A DNA stretch of 64,000 nucleotides from Varroa destructor (GCF_002443255.2 NW_019211456.1:21569061-21633060), one strand, 5' to 3'. Positions 49,901 through 62,334 are shown, counted from the stretch's first letter. A program made the numbers and translations. The notes: a model not told the origin generated them from the sequence alone.

Positions 49901-50976
49901 TGCCTTGGATGGTTGAGTGTTGCCTTAACGAAAGTACTATTAAAAAGACATGTCAAAAAGGACTGCATACCTTTAAAAGAACATGTGTAATAACGTACTT
50001 TTCGTCAACCTGTAAAATTTGGCATTATATTATTGTAGCAGCAGTAATCAGAACTCATTTTTGTACCCTGCCTCATGCTCTCTTCCTAGCATGGTCGGTT
50101 CTTTTTGAATAGGGAGCAACTAACCTATAAAAATTAGATTGCTTTTGCTTGGGCTAAAAGTTGCTCCTGAAGTTTAAGTTGTTAAGTCTGCTGCCTTACA
50201 TTGTATATAGAAGACAAACCTTAAGCAACTACTTTGTTTTTACTTATCTAGCACATTTTGAATCGTTTGGAACCACGATGGCATATTTTTTACGTGGGAA
50301 CTTTTAGCACGTAGACGTTTTTGTGCAGATCCAATAACAACGTCGACTTCCAGTGCCAGATAGTGCGAAGCGAGGACATTCTGTGTACTAGCAACATGGC
50401 ATGTAGAAACACGAATTTATTCAAGCAACCGAAACAGGTGCATATCCCGTTGCGTTTACCTAATATGAATCGTATGCTGCTGTTTTAACAAAGTATAGAA
50501 ATAACGTATGAAAAACAATGATTTTCTCTACTGAAATCCAGTCTTGTGTTACAGTAAAATAGCCAGCTCGTTCGACAGGACGTGGACTCATGTTTCTTGA
50601 ATCGAATAAACAAATACTAAATTTACTTCTTCGAAAAGTAGGAGCTTTGGGTGGCCTTCGTACGCTGTTCCTAAAATTGAAACTTCCTTTCCAATATTTT
50701 TCCAATAAATTCACTAAAAAAATATCGCCCACCATCACGTGATGCATTGCAAGTATGCACGTACATAGCACTCACCGACCCTTTATGCACTCAAAGGTTA
50801 CCCTTGGGCCTTGCCCCCTAGTCGGTCAGTTTTTTGGTCGACAAAAGTGAATGCAGTATTATTAAGGAAAGCTCTTGGAAATAGTATTCACGCACACCGC
50901 ATTGGTTTAACTGGTGCCTATGTGCGTTTTTTCAATTGCGGCTTAAAGGGAAGCTCCGCTTGTTTTCGAGAGAAAA
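46919..50976. other. No gene seen
   Basis: Overlapping short frames at 47.05-47.95 kb on both strands, none with borders. From 48.0 to 50.9 kb the DNA is AT-rich, with an A-run at 48,361-48,372 and no credible exon. Confidence 0.45.
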
Positions 50977-51360
50977 ATGGAAGGCGGACATAGTGACTAC
51001 TTCTTTATAGTTCGCGACATAACCCATGTATTTGTACGCGGGTGTGCATGTACATCAATTCGTATTATGGCTTTTCTCCTATTGGCTCCACTGCTGTACC
51101 ATGCAGCTGAATGCTGGTGTCCACTCAGTTCTATCGTTCTTAGTGCATCAGCCATGCACACGTATCTCAGATATTGTCTAATTATGATAATTATCTTATT
51201 GTTCCCCGCAAGGTACGGTAGCGGAACAGGCGAGACAGGGGGCAAGCAATTGAGCGGGAAATCACGGGTAACTTTCATTAGGCTTGTGCATTTCAAATTT
51301 GGAGCAGGCAGTTCTAGTCGATCTGTTGGTTTCGATGATGCTTCTTCGGGCAAGAAATGA
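50977..51360 (+). CDS. Intronless ORF candidate (127 aa), membrane-like
   Basis: The ATG has A at -3 and G at +4 (gaaaaATGGAAG). The frame runs 127 codons to TGA at 51,358. Two hydrophobic spans (IMAFLLLAPLLYHAAE at about residue 30, YLRYCLIMIIILLF at about residue 65) suggest one or two membrane helices, followed by a Gly/Ser-rich basic tail. An AATAAA lies 125 bases past the stop (51,485-51,490). The minus-strand frame 50,997-51,353 mirrors it and is taken as a shadow. No family is recognised. Length alone is within chance. Confidence 0.3.
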   Translation: MEGGHSDYFFIVRDITHVFVRGCACTSIRIMAFLLLAPLLYHAAECWCPLSSIVLSASAMHTYLRYCLIMIIILLFPARYGSGTGETGGKQLSGKSRVTFIRLVHFKFGAGSSSRSVGFDDASSGKK

Positions 51361-54300
51361 CACTTGACGAGTGATGTATTCCAATATGACGTAGGTTAGA
51401 ATACACCAATAGCAGTAACCACGATATGTGACCCAGAGTCGCAATCGATAAACTGAGAGAGAATGCTAGATAGTCGCTTTTTTAAATAAAAGCGATTCAC
51501 AAATGATGGGTCTATTTCATTTTGAGGAGATAAACGTGACTCGTTACGCCCAGCCGGACCGGTTTCAAGATACGGCTCCTTTCCAAGTCTTATCTTAGCT
51601 ATATGAGCACTCCGCTCCTACATTGTGAGTCTTAGTCAAATCATGTACGCGTGGCTGCCTATGCTAGGTCGCTTTTACGCGAGCCTAGCTCTTCGCCGTC
51701 CCGAAGACAATATTTTCCATCATATTCTCATCCTTGAAGTAATGATCCAAGCTCCCCGCCCGTAGGAAGCTCGACTCGGTTTTGTTTACACCCTCTCAGT
51801 ATTCTACAACGCTAGTCAGTCGAGGCTGATCAATGCTAGTTAACCACTATTTCTGATGCAAGCAGACCCTAACTAGAGTCAGTCTTCTTCCTTCGGTTAG
51901 GGGCAGTTATTGAAAAGTCTGTACACTCACACTGTATTTAGATTCGCATTTTCATTAGAACACAAACGACTAATTCTTCATCTAGAAACTTGTGCGGTTG
52001 ACTGAATGGTGTATGGAGCCATAACGTACACAAAACCATTTAACAATCAAGCATTAGTATTAAGGAGTTTTATTTTTATCTTGGACAGAATCTGAAATAG
52101 ATATTCTGACTGGGTAGAAATTACCATGTTATTGACGCATGCGTTTCTGGTAGGAATTATAGATGATATTACCTGCCGGAAAGCTGATAGAGGTAAATTT
52201 CAGATTTAGCGATTTATATACCCCGTTACTTACATTAATAGTACAGTTTATCAGTTACGGCTTATATGGTTAACGCGTTTCAAAGCTACTCCAGCATCAA
52301 TATGGACATTTAAAAGAGACCCGAAGGCCATTCGGCAAGTAGACACTAAACCGAGACACGTGTACGCACACGATTATCGCTGGCCGTCACACCTTACGTA
52401 TACAGCGTAAAAGTTTCGGGGCATCCCCCATCAGCAGACACGTTTTACACTGATCGTGTCGATCGAGGGTAGCGTTAGTTACAATACAAAAGTGGGACGT
52501 TCGTGGCCGGATTCTTACAAGCTTAACCCAATTCGACATAACGTTTATCATTTCGCACACGTCGAAGTAACCATTGCCATTATAACCTGAAGAATACCGA
52601 CGTCTTCGTACGAAAGTCACACTTCTTTCTACCTCGCTAACTGATGTATTGCATTCTGTGCATGCGAATTGTCTATTATAAATATATCAGCCGTAGTTCG
52701 GCCACAGCGCATCGAACTAGTACCGAGCAAATCCGCGTACAAGTATCAAACGGTAAATTTCATTTATTTGTTATCAAATCGTAAGTTGAAATAAAGCCTA
52801 CCGTCTGGGTAAGTCGTCAGAAAAAGGCTTTCGATTAATTGATCCAAATCGAACAATTGAACAAAACAGGGATTCTGGAATGAATGCAACCGGCCTTGTG
52901 ATGCACCTGTGTCCTACTGCTTGAATAATCACTCGATCTACTATTAGACCATACCTTTTACTCGGGCAATTAACCTCAATCGTGCGATTCGCCAGCTGAT
53001 GTATTTAATGGGTTATGAATATATGTACAAATGACAGCATCTGAATGTTGGGAGAACACTGCCCACACAGTTGGACAAAAGCATCCAAATGTCCAATATA
53101 TTTTAACGTAAGATTAGACTGTTTTCTTCTTATAGCGCGATCTCTTATTCTTTGCGCATGAAGTAATAGTCTTCAACTTAGTTGATTTGATAACAGGTTC
53201 CCGTACTGAAATAACATAAGAAATAGCAAAATAACCCTTCTGTTGCTCATCTTCACGCGTTCTGTTTTATTAGGTGGGGTTTATTTTGAAGGAGGAAATT
53301 CGCTTTCCTAACGTTCTATCTGTGTTGGCAAGATTTGCAGAAATGATTTAGAAATGATAAGCAATATGTACAAGCAGACTTCACTACAGAGGTGCCTTTA
53401 TCGGCTCACCCACTTAATGGCATCTGGGCGCTGATTATCTCAGTATGCTCTAACGTCATTCAGCCATGTCTGCAGCAATGAACCAGAGCGGACGGCCTAG
53501 ATATCACGCATTAGATGGTATTCCCAATTATAGAATTGGGACTAGTTATCGGACTTCGTGTCAACTTTGTGTTTGTATTAACTGTTGAAGTAACCCAGGT
53601 GCCACAGATAGTTGAGCCCGCGACACATATCCTTCCTACGCATTGTGACTAGTAGCCACTCACCGCATGGGAAATTGTCACCCAGCGAGCAAATATGATT
53701 TTGGCGGGGGTATCTGGCACTTGTCCCTTGTGCTTGCTGTGTGAACTGTATCTGATAAGGGGTGCAAAACCCGCTGTCACCCTAAGCACACACTTCTTTT
53801 CGCCTCTCTAACTGGTGTCCCTAGCTCAATTTTAAAAAATCGTTGCATCGAATCGAGATTGCAGCCGATCCTAACCTAAGGAAGAAGGATCTTGCGGGAA
53901 CCTTATTACAGATCATTTAAATTGGCTAGACTACAAATTTAATCAGCGCTTTCGTCGATGCCGTATGGCTGTTCTATGCTATTGCTCTTTTGGATATGAT
54001 AAAGCAAGTAAGACTCACCTCTTTTAACAGACGTAGATGTATACATGTGCACGCTTTTATCTGTTACTGGAGCTGTTTGTTGTTATCTGTGTTTCCAGTG
54101 GCCACCAGAATCGACGGCTAAATCTCACGCAGTCCCCACGAGTATGATGTGATAACGTCATCTGCAGCATTCGAACCCTCGCCTTGAACGCCGATGTTCA
54201 GCTCTTTGTAACAGCGCCGTATGGCAGCATCGTGTTTGTGAACGGTTTGGAGACCAACTGGCTACGGCTGAATTTCGCAGATGGTCAAAGTACGCGTTTG

Positions 54301-55500
54301 TTTAGTTTAACTGAAGGGCGTGTCGCATAGTCATTTTCTTTCGCTTATTTTTCTTCGTCGGTACCGACCTGGCTAAATACTCAGCCCTCTAAAAAGATGC
54401 ATTGTAAAAATGGTTCAAGTTGTACAAGCTTCGATGTACACTACGGCTGCACAATACAAGTTCTAATCACAGTTAAACATAGAAATAAAATGTTACTTTG
54501 TTACAGACGGTTTGCAAAAAATGCTCTAAGAAGAACGCTAAATTATATCGAACCGAAAAACCAGATTTCGGTAACATGAGTGATGCACTAATTATGGCCC
54601 ACATTCCTAACAATGGACTCTGGAAGTAGCCGGAATATATTTTGTTTTGCACCACGGTCATGTTTGGTTCATTCTATCGTGCATGGAACCATCGGCGTCC
54701 CGTAATAATAACGTATTTACTAGATCAGTTGATATTTTGATTTATGGTGTGGCTTGTAATGTGGAAATAGAAGATTCGATAGAGCGGCGTGTAATTATCA
54801 CTCTTCAGTGTCTCCATAGCAGGAAATAGTGTGAAAAGCGTTAACTCTTCATTCCGTTTCTACATCATAGTCACATGACGGCTGATAAGAGATACGAGAA
54901 AAATCTGCTATGTTGGATTAAAATACTGTTTTCGTTGTACGAGCTAAGATAGTTGCCTTTGATAAGTTGGCACTAGTACGCGACCTTGCACCAAATCAGT
55001 ACTTGCCTTTTTCTTGCTTGAAATTTCACAGGAAGTACATACGTCGACTGTTACAATAGCATCTCCATAAATCTGCCAAACGTTATCAGCTTATTTGATA
55101 TTTATGTCCAAATTTATCGATCCACATTGAGATTGGCGAGGCGAAACTGACAAAAAGCCGAAACAACGTGAAATCTATATTAATTGTTATATTTGCTTGC
55201 CTGCGTAATAGTTACATTGTGAATCTGTCTAAATATCCTAGCCTTCGCCCGGCTGAAACAGCTATGAACATTCATTTCGGATGTCACCTTCCGGTGTTCG
55301 CACCTTAATAGTTTCATAGATGTTTATAGTGTATCTATCTGAAAAAGAAACTCCCAGAATGGTAACGCAAATAAACTTGCTGTGCTTCATTTGCTTTTGC
55401 ATTACTATTCCCTGACGAGTAGACAGTTGCTGATTACCGACGGGCCTCGCATCTCCAGTCATAGCTAATTTTTCGCTCAAAACATCTCTTTTCCATAAAC
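51361..55500. other. No convincing gene
   Basis: A short frame at 53,466-53,597 (43 codons, starting MSAAMNQSGRPRYHALDG) and another at about 51,501-51,597 read well but are too short to call. An AATAAA at 51,485-51,490 belongs with the ORF upstream. Small hairpin at 53,522-53,541. Confidence 0.42.
51485..51490 (+). terminator. Polyadenylation-signal-like AATAAA
   Basis: AATAAA 125 bases after the stop of the 50,977-51,360 frame. Such hexamers are common by chance in AT-rich DNA. Confidence 0.25.
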
Positions 55501-55506
55501 CATAAA

Positions 55507-55539
55507 AAAAACCATGCTTGCTTAGAAAGCATGGTTTTT
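55507..55539. repeat. 13-bp perfect hairpin flanked by A/T runs
   Basis: aaaaaccatgctt, a seven-base loop (gcttaga), then aagcatggttttt. The layout of an A-run, a short GC-containing stem and a T-run is that of a bidirectional intrinsic terminator in bacteria. In nuclear DNA it is more likely a small palindrome or a foldback remnant. No gene ends here. Confidence 0.8.
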
Positions 55540-55540
55540 C

Positions 55541-56239
55541 TCGTCACATTTCATCGGTAAATGTGCTATTCCTGCCTTCCCTGGTGCCTCGTTTTATGTC
55601 GAGTTTGAGATCGGTTAACGTCGCAACGTTCGATGGCGTCCAAAGTGGCCCGGAGACCTACAACTGGAAAATTATCCGACGACCAGACGAAAAATGGGAC
55701 TGTAGGACGGCTATGGGCAAAAGGTGTCCCGAATCGTCGATTTCCTGAAACACCTTGTTCATCCATTTCCCCTCCTGCCACCCCCACTGTACGCCCCCTC
55801 AACATAAGTATAAAAGCAGACATGCGCAGAAAATCGAGTGGATGAGTCAAAGCCGGAAGGACCAGCAAAGCCCTTGAGAGAGAGACAGAGGGAAGTTACA
55901 TCTGACCTGGATTGAACAATATAAGTCTAACCCTTATCGATAGCAAAGCGAATTCGAATATCAAATGAAGTGCTTGACTAGTGCGTGAAACTTCATTACG
56001 TTGGAATCGAAGCATTCAGCGACGACAAGTTTAACTCAGTTATTTCGCATTTTCTTAGCAGTTTCCGTATTTGTGGCACAAGTACAAGAAACAGAGGCTA
56101 CCAAAGAGAAATCACTGCAGGATTATGGCATCTTCTTATATCGACAGTCATCAATCAGCACGAGAAAATAGACTTTTCGCAATTTATTGCAGCCCTTATT
56201 GAACATATACTAACATATATATACTGAGTGATTCCACCA
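55541..56239. other. Overlapping frames, no gene called
   Basis: At 55,518-55,868 frames of 70-100 codons are open on both strands in a GC-richer patch, so no strand can be chosen. A plus frame at 55,985-56,227 has no border support. Confidence 0.4.
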
Positions 56240-56292
56240 GCTGGAGTGACATAGTGGTTTAAGGACACAACGATTGAAATTACGATCCCCTT
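56240..56292 (+). mobile_element. tRNA-like SINE head, degenerate B-box
   Basis: GAGTGACATAGTGGTTTAAG is a good A-box region, typical of tRNA-derived repeats. The expected B-box is reduced to ATTACGATCCC (56,279-56,289). Spacing is shorter than in a tRNA. Not a functional tRNA gene. Confidence 0.38.
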
Positions 56293-56643
56293 CTAACAGT
56301 CTCGTCTATACCTTGTAATTACTATGCAATTCGTATATTATCCGATAATGGATACTGCATGCTGCCAGGATGCAAACGCTAATCCTAGATATCCGTTCCA
56401 AAGTCTATGCAGAAGTCGGCAGAAAAACTGTTGCTCACAACTGTTTTAAATCACGTATCGTCTGAAATTACCGAAGCAGTAAATTTCAACTCTCTACGTT
56501 TAATTCCCGAGGATCGGACGCGAAGCACTGAAGTGAGGTGTTTATTATGCATACGGTAAATAATATTTTTCTTTAGCGCAGAAACAACTTGCTGAGACAG
56601 ATAGGTCGACTAATTATGATAATCTTATTTTTCTACAATAGAA

Positions 56644-56695
56644 CGATTGTGAGAACGACCGCTAACAGTGTGTACAGCAGTCGTTCTCACAATCG
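56644..56695. repeat. 16-bp perfect hairpin (extendable stem)
   Basis: cgattgtgagaacgac pairs perfectly with gtcgttctcacaatcg across a 20-base loop. After one mismatch the loop adds three more pairs (GCT/AGC), leaving a 12-base terminal loop. The stem is mixed in sequence rather than AT-only, so it would be stable as RNA. The total length, 52 bases, is short for a microRNA precursor, though the duplex length is in a plausible range. Confidence 0.85.
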
Positions 56696-56766
56696 AAAAT
56701 TAATCTTTTTAGAACTTAACCAACTGGGCTAACGGCGACAAAAACCTAATAAAAATGGGTGAAAAG

Positions 56767-56815
56767 TTATCTCGTTATAAAACAAGATATATTATCTTGT
56801 TTCATAACGGGATAA
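56767..56815. repeat. 23-bp near-perfect hairpin with 3-base loop
   Basis: Left arm 56,767-56,789 and right arm 56,793-56,815 pair over 23 positions. The two differences are transitions. Read as plus-strand RNA, one is a U-G wobble and the other an A-C mismatch. The loop is tat. It lies 71 bases after the hairpin at 56,644-56,695. Such a tight foldback could be a recent inverted duplication, a tiny foldback element or a structured RNA. Confidence 0.85.
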
Positions 56816-57038
56816 GTTCGAATAACCTAGTTCGATTATTAAGCGACCATGAAGTTGGTGCCCGTGACAAAATACGCATGTGCCGATCTTGATCATACTT
56901 CGACTGTAAATATTTGAATACAACTCAAGTTATATCTAATTAATTACCTGCTGGTTCTGTTAATATCAAACCACACTCTTTTTGTTCATCTATTATTTGT
57001 TATTTAATTCAATATAATGCCTTTATACTGAGCAGTGC

Positions 57039-57046
57039 TTATATAG
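57039..57046 (+). promoter_or_regulatory. TATA-like motif just before an ORF
   Basis: TTATATAG lies only 8 bases before the ATG at 57,054. That is too close to place transcription start upstream of the ATG by the usual 25-30-base rule. It is either not the promoter of this frame, or translation uses a later ATG. Confidence 0.12.
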
Positions 57047-57053
57047 AAAAAAG

Positions 57054-57467
57054 ATGGCACAATGTTCTTTTCGTAGCGTAGAGGCAAATGAACATTCGTA
57101 CTGGTTGAGCAGACGTAAGGATACGGTGGGTAACAATAGTACCGTCTATTGTTCGTCTTGTCTAAAGAACACGCCAGTCAGGCTCCTGCTGGATCGGAGG
57201 CCACAGAGACACCAATATAACTTATCCTTGTCGCCTGCCTATCACCGCTGGTGGCTTCGAATAAAAGCGGCATCCTCCGACGCAACTTTTCATAATGGAC
57301 TGAGACTAAACTTCAACGCTCGGCCTGACCTAGGTATAGAACGGAGGCTGATATTTATCATCCCTTGTCCACCTCTCGCAAGTCCCTCTTCATCCGCTCA
57401 GAGTGACTCCCGGAGTTTATTATGGTGTGATACGATTATGCGAAACGGCGTTATAATGTGGCACTAA
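57054..57467 (+). CDS. Intronless ORF candidate (137 aa), unrecognised
   Basis: The ATG is in strong context (AAAAAAGATGGCA, with A at -3 and G at +4) and opens 137 codons to TAA at 57,465. The product is basic and polar, with a Cys pair (YCSSCLKN) near residue 35, aromatic patches (YHRWWLRI) and a Pro/Ser-rich segment (CPPLASPSSSAQSDSRSL). An AATAAA lies 194 bases past the stop (57,661-57,666). No membrane span or family is recognised. It is the best ATG-to-stop frame by combined length, start context and 3' signal, yet a frame of this size is still expected by chance. Confidence 0.3.
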   Translation: MAQCSFRSVEANEHSYWLSRRKDTVGNNSTVYCSSCLKNTPVRLLLDRRPQRHQYNLSLSPAYHRWWLRIKAASSDATFHNGLRLNFNARPDLGIERRLIFIIPCPPLASPSSSAQSDSRSLLWCDTIMRNGVIMWH

Positions 57468-57660
57468 ACGTATCAAGTCAACGGCAAGTATCAATGTCCT
57501 AGATAAACATTTGTCAAGAACTCTGGATACTATAATTCAATCGTTGGCGACTTTTACTACTCTCATGTAGAATTTCATGGTTAGCATATTGGAAGCTTCG
57601 TCAGTGCGCATTGTCGGTCAATTATCATGTGTTAATATGTTACTGTAATTTAAATGATTT

Positions 57661-57666
57661 AATAAA
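57661..57666 (+). terminator. Polyadenylation-signal-like AATAAA
   Basis: AATAAA 194 bases downstream of the 57,054-57,467 frame, with T/G-rich sequence absent nearby, so support is weak. Confidence 0.22.
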
Positions 57667-60600
57667 GCATTTCGAACCCACTCATTCGTTCAGAAACATA
57701 TCTGGAGATTAGCCTAGAACATATATGGCTTTCTATTGACACCTAAGGCCTTCCCTTGTTAGAAATAATCGCTAATCCGTTTCTATAATGCGGAATCGGC
57801 GTCCGGTAGCTGCCAATTGTTAAACTGGTCCTAACCTAGAAATAAAGACCTCACACCTGGCTTTTCGGTCCGAGTAACCGGGATGAACCGGCCGCCAATC
57901 AACAGGGCGAATAACTGACAAGAAAACACCGCGAGTTGCAAGACGATACAATACAGCTAAAACGATTAACCCCCGTATCCCTAAGCGTTTCATTCCTCTC
58001 TTCGCACTATCACCTCACAGGCCAGAGACGCCACTTGCTCTCGCTGCTTTCAATCTTTTACAGATAAAAAGAGGCAGATTTTACGATTTGACAGTATAGA
58101 CATACATACGGCCATCAAAATAGAGCGACTGAGTAAACTGCTCTCCTAATTTCGATACAGGCAGCAGAAGCAATCTGCAAGAGTAAAGAGAGAAATTAAG
58201 AGGTTTCCAAGGTTGTTATATGCTTCGTAGGCGTTCTTAACCGCAAAAATGGCCAAACAGCTTATGCGTATTGTTTCGATGTGTTCATCGGGAGAACGGA
58301 CGTTGACGCAGATGCGATTAGAGACGGACTCTACTCTAAGAAAATAAATCTAAGAGCTAAGAGACATACCGCTTGATCATCGAATAGAAATAATGGGTTC
58401 AGAATGGATTTCCATCATTGATTTGCAATACCCTCTCAACAAATGGCAGGTTTTCCCAACGAGACATTAAAATAGAGGCTCGGCACATCTCGGCCATCGG
58501 TCACATTTCAGAGGTGTTGCTCGCAGTTGTGATGCAAATCCGTCAACTGCACCGCTGTAACTATAAGGTTCACCACAACGATAGCGTTTGTATTTAGATT
58601 CCTCTGTCAGTTTACTCATAACTTTGGCCTGAAAACACATCTTTGCACAAAACTGCTTAAATATTTCTTCACATGTATATATATATAATGCACCGCCTAC
58701 ATTCAAGTGCTTTAATGCTTTATTTCTAACAGTGTATCTAAACAAAAAGAGATATGTCAACGAATATTTTTTTTCGCGTTCCGACAGTCACGACTACCCA
58801 ATACAGCCACCAGGGTCGCCACAATCGTAGCAATTGAGCCTAAACCACCCACTAAGTTTTGAAAGATTTCTTCTTTATTTCGCAAATAAATGTTTTGGGC
58901 TGATAGCAGACCAAAAAGACAAGGATTCAAAGCTGCTAAAAATTGCAAAAGATGCAAAACGGTAGAAAAAATTTCAAATAGACCAAGTGTTGGAGCTTGT
59001 TTGGAAACGACGCTTAATTTATGTGTGTATCTAAAATGCGTTCTGAAGTGTCTTGATGAATTTTTAAGTTTGCCAGCACGGCGAAATCGAGTACTAGCTG
59101 ATCCCTGCTAAAATCCCAAAATGATGACCTACCTTCCCCAGTACGAGTTTTATTGTTATTTTGTTGATAAAAAGAATTGGTATCAAGAGCAGCCGATGAA
59201 CACATGCTAGGACATGTAAGTGGAGGAGTATAAAAAAAAAAAGCTCTCACCAACAAGTACCGGTACAAAATAACTCGCGCACCGCTTACTAATAGTTTTG
59301 TGTAACTTTCAAATCGATTTAGCACAATATAGACATTCGGCCAACCGTCAGATGGATTTATTTATTCACGAATTTATATTTACCTATTTACGGATCAGTT
59401 AATTAAACGAAGTAGTTGACTTCCCGTACAACATTGCCAGAATAGTTTTTCTGTGAATTTTGTTAAAATAGGTTTTTAGTTGACAGCTAGCAGCTGTGAC
59501 CTCTCTGTAATTTAGCTAGACTAGTGGCCAACATTTATCAACGCTCTTGAGAAATCCCCGAATATTATGTATAGTGCATAGTTACGTGGATATATGAATC
59601 TCCACGGGACGAATCGTACAATGCATCTGCACGTTCAGCATTTGATGCATAGGAGTACATAAATGGTCGTGTATGTCGACCCGCTTGTCATGGTTAGCAC
59701 GGAGGGAAGGTGGGACGCGATTAAAAATGTCGCGGATATATTTACGGATAGGTTTGCTAATCTTGTTTATATGACCGTTAAACCTCTCGCTACATCTGTG
59801 CCGGTAGGCTGATATTTATCGTGCCACGCTACTCGGTACGTGTGTTTTGCAGGCATACTTATTGTCTGTTAATTGTTCTAGATTGGCACGCACGATATCG
59901 ACGTTTGCTTGCTTCGGCCACCGGTGGAGCTGAACGCCTCTATGAACCTCTACGAAATATCTGAGCGAAATAGACAGACTAGCCAAACAGACAAGGAAAT
60001 AAAGCCAAATTTAGAGGTAGCTACACTTTTTTACGTCACGTTTTTGTAGGGTCTACGATTGTCGTTTTATTTTGAACATTTTTTTTACTTTGTATACATA
60101 CAGTCAAGTAATAGATTGCATAGTATGTGCAGATTATTGCTTGTTCACTCTTTGTTCTAGGACGTTTTGGGTGCTACGAAATCGATTATATTTCAAGGTA
60201 AAACAGTGTAAGAATTTGGTAAATTTTATTTCGTTGTAGAATCCAGTTCCTGAGTTTCCTCAGCTATAAACATTGATATAAAGCAACTATACATTCCATT
60301 ATCCTAAAGACTGTTAATTTATCTGAGGGCCTTGAACTACGCCAAGTTTATAATTATTATACTTGACCATAAATGTCATATATATTCTCAAGTTATCTGC
60401 TTTCAGAGTTCCTAGTTCCTTCTAATTAGTGAGTAAATTTTAGTTGAGAAAAAACATTTAATGGCAATCTGTGGTAAACGTCACATTTTGATTTATAATA
60501 TACGCAGTTATACTGTCTGGCATACCTATGCTTGGGTAAGGCCCTGTCCGATAAGCGAACAAAAAATGCATCCTTTTTTTGATTGTGACCTGAACAACGG

Positions 60601-61161
60601 CCGAGTAGGAAGTCAACATAAGCAGCGCTTAGAATAGGAATAGAAGTGTGGCTCCTCGCTCCCTCTATTCACCGCTTACGCGTTTATCATCCCCTATCTA
60701 ACTAAAGCTTAGAGGCAGCCAGGCCGAGCCTCATAAGAAATTGTCCTCGTTTTTCCTTAGATTTGCACCAGTCTCCTTTCTCTTTCTTGGTACCCTCACA
60801 TTTTTTTCTCCTTTATGCTTCTCGTGCAATCCTCGTAGCAGTGGCTGTGTCTAGCATCCTTTTCTGCTATAAAAATGACATCCGCCATGGCAGCCGGTGG
60901 TAGAGGCTGTTGAACGAAATATAAGGTCTGTACGGTCCAAAAAATTGTATTAGCCATTCACCTGAATAAATCCAGGACCGTTGAGTAGTATTGTCTTGTC
61001 TGAATGAATCACAAGCGTCAGGCCTCTTGTCTAGACACTAAAAATAGCTCTAACGGAGCAATGCGCATAGAATAAAGGGGGCAAGCAAACAATCGATGAT
61101 AAAAGTAAAGCAACGTATCGTAATGCTATCAGGTTTTAATTAAAGAAATTAGACTAACACG

Positions 61162-61187
61162 ATATATATATGTGTGTGTGTGTGTGT
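61162..61187. repeat. Compound (TA)n(TG)n microsatellite
   Basis: About four TA units followed by eight TG units. Confidence 0.9.
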
Positions 61188-62334
61188 CTTACTGCAATAA
61201 TCATGCGAACAATAAAGTTAACAAAATGAAATACTAAATAAGCGCTCAAAGCATTATTTTTCAGTACTTAAAAAAGGTAGGAGATGGTTGATGATTGTTA
61301 CCACAATAAATTAAATCTACAGATTTGGAACCTTCCTGTGACGAAAGCCCAGAGATTAGACAGCCTTGTAAGTCCAGAAGCTATGCACACAGTTATCTAA
61401 CATAATATTTTGTCTATAAAACTCATACGATCAAGCAGTTATACTGCATTCTATGTATGCAAACATGTTCAGTGAAGATCTGTATGTGTTCGTGACGATA
61501 CTGTGAAGAAAAGCTGTGTATTTGGTAAATTGTGTCCGATAAATCGTTTGTCTTGAGGACGAATAAGTGCAATAGACTTCCTTGCACAAAAGCTGGTAGC
61601 CAATTTTTTAACGACCTGCGCAGCATATGAATATCTGTTGAAGTGACAATAAAGATTTCCTCAAATCAATATCTTGTTTTCAGTCGAGGAACAGTAGTTC
61701 TTACAGAAAGCCTGTCTAAAGACTTTCGTAGCAAATTATGGCGATCTTGCCGCTGCCATCGCTAAAGAAATCGTCTCAACTGAAACCTCATACGTGTAGA
61801 TACTTTTATGTGTAGAAGAAATGCCGAACTCTAAATATTATTAGCTGTAAACTATGCAACATCTGGCATCCTAAAGGTAGCAGAGGCTACAATGGGCGCC
61901 ACCTGCTCTAGGTTGAGAGCGAAGCCGAAATTAGGCAACGATTAACATTGATATAGAAGAACTGACAAAGAAAGGATCTAACAGCCACTGTGGAGACGTG
62001 AAGAGGAAAGCAGAAGCTATTTGATGTAGAAAACATGGTGAAGACGTAACATCGGGAAGTGTTTGGGCAGTGAAAATTCACCATATAACGCCCGCTCATT
62101 GTTACTGTTGTCGAATAGGGCATTGACTGAAGAACGAACCCATACCGTTTGTTTACGAATGTATGCGTTGATATGGCCATTCGTATATGAGTGCATACAA
62201 ACCGTCTGAACTTTTTTCATCAGCCGATGTCGAATGGAGTAAACGTTAGCGTCATCATATTTTTCTGTAATAATTTCTGCAACAGACAGAACGATCCGCG
62301 ACATCAACGCAAAAACGTTTAACCATTCTGCACT

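Larger units (their letters stand above)
57468..62334. other. No gene seen
   Basis: Long AT-rich stretch with only short frames. The region 59.3-62.0 kb has almost no frame above 60 codons. Contains the TA/TG microsatellite at 61.16 kb. Confidence 0.5.

Noticed and set aside
50997..51353. 118-codon minus-strand frame
   Set aside because: Mirror of the plus-strand candidate 50,977-51,360, which has the better start context and a downstream AATAAA.
54160..54200. Minus-strand B-box-like GGGTTCGAATGC
   Set aside because: The base after the T-loop is G rather than C, the stem does not pair, and no A-box was found.
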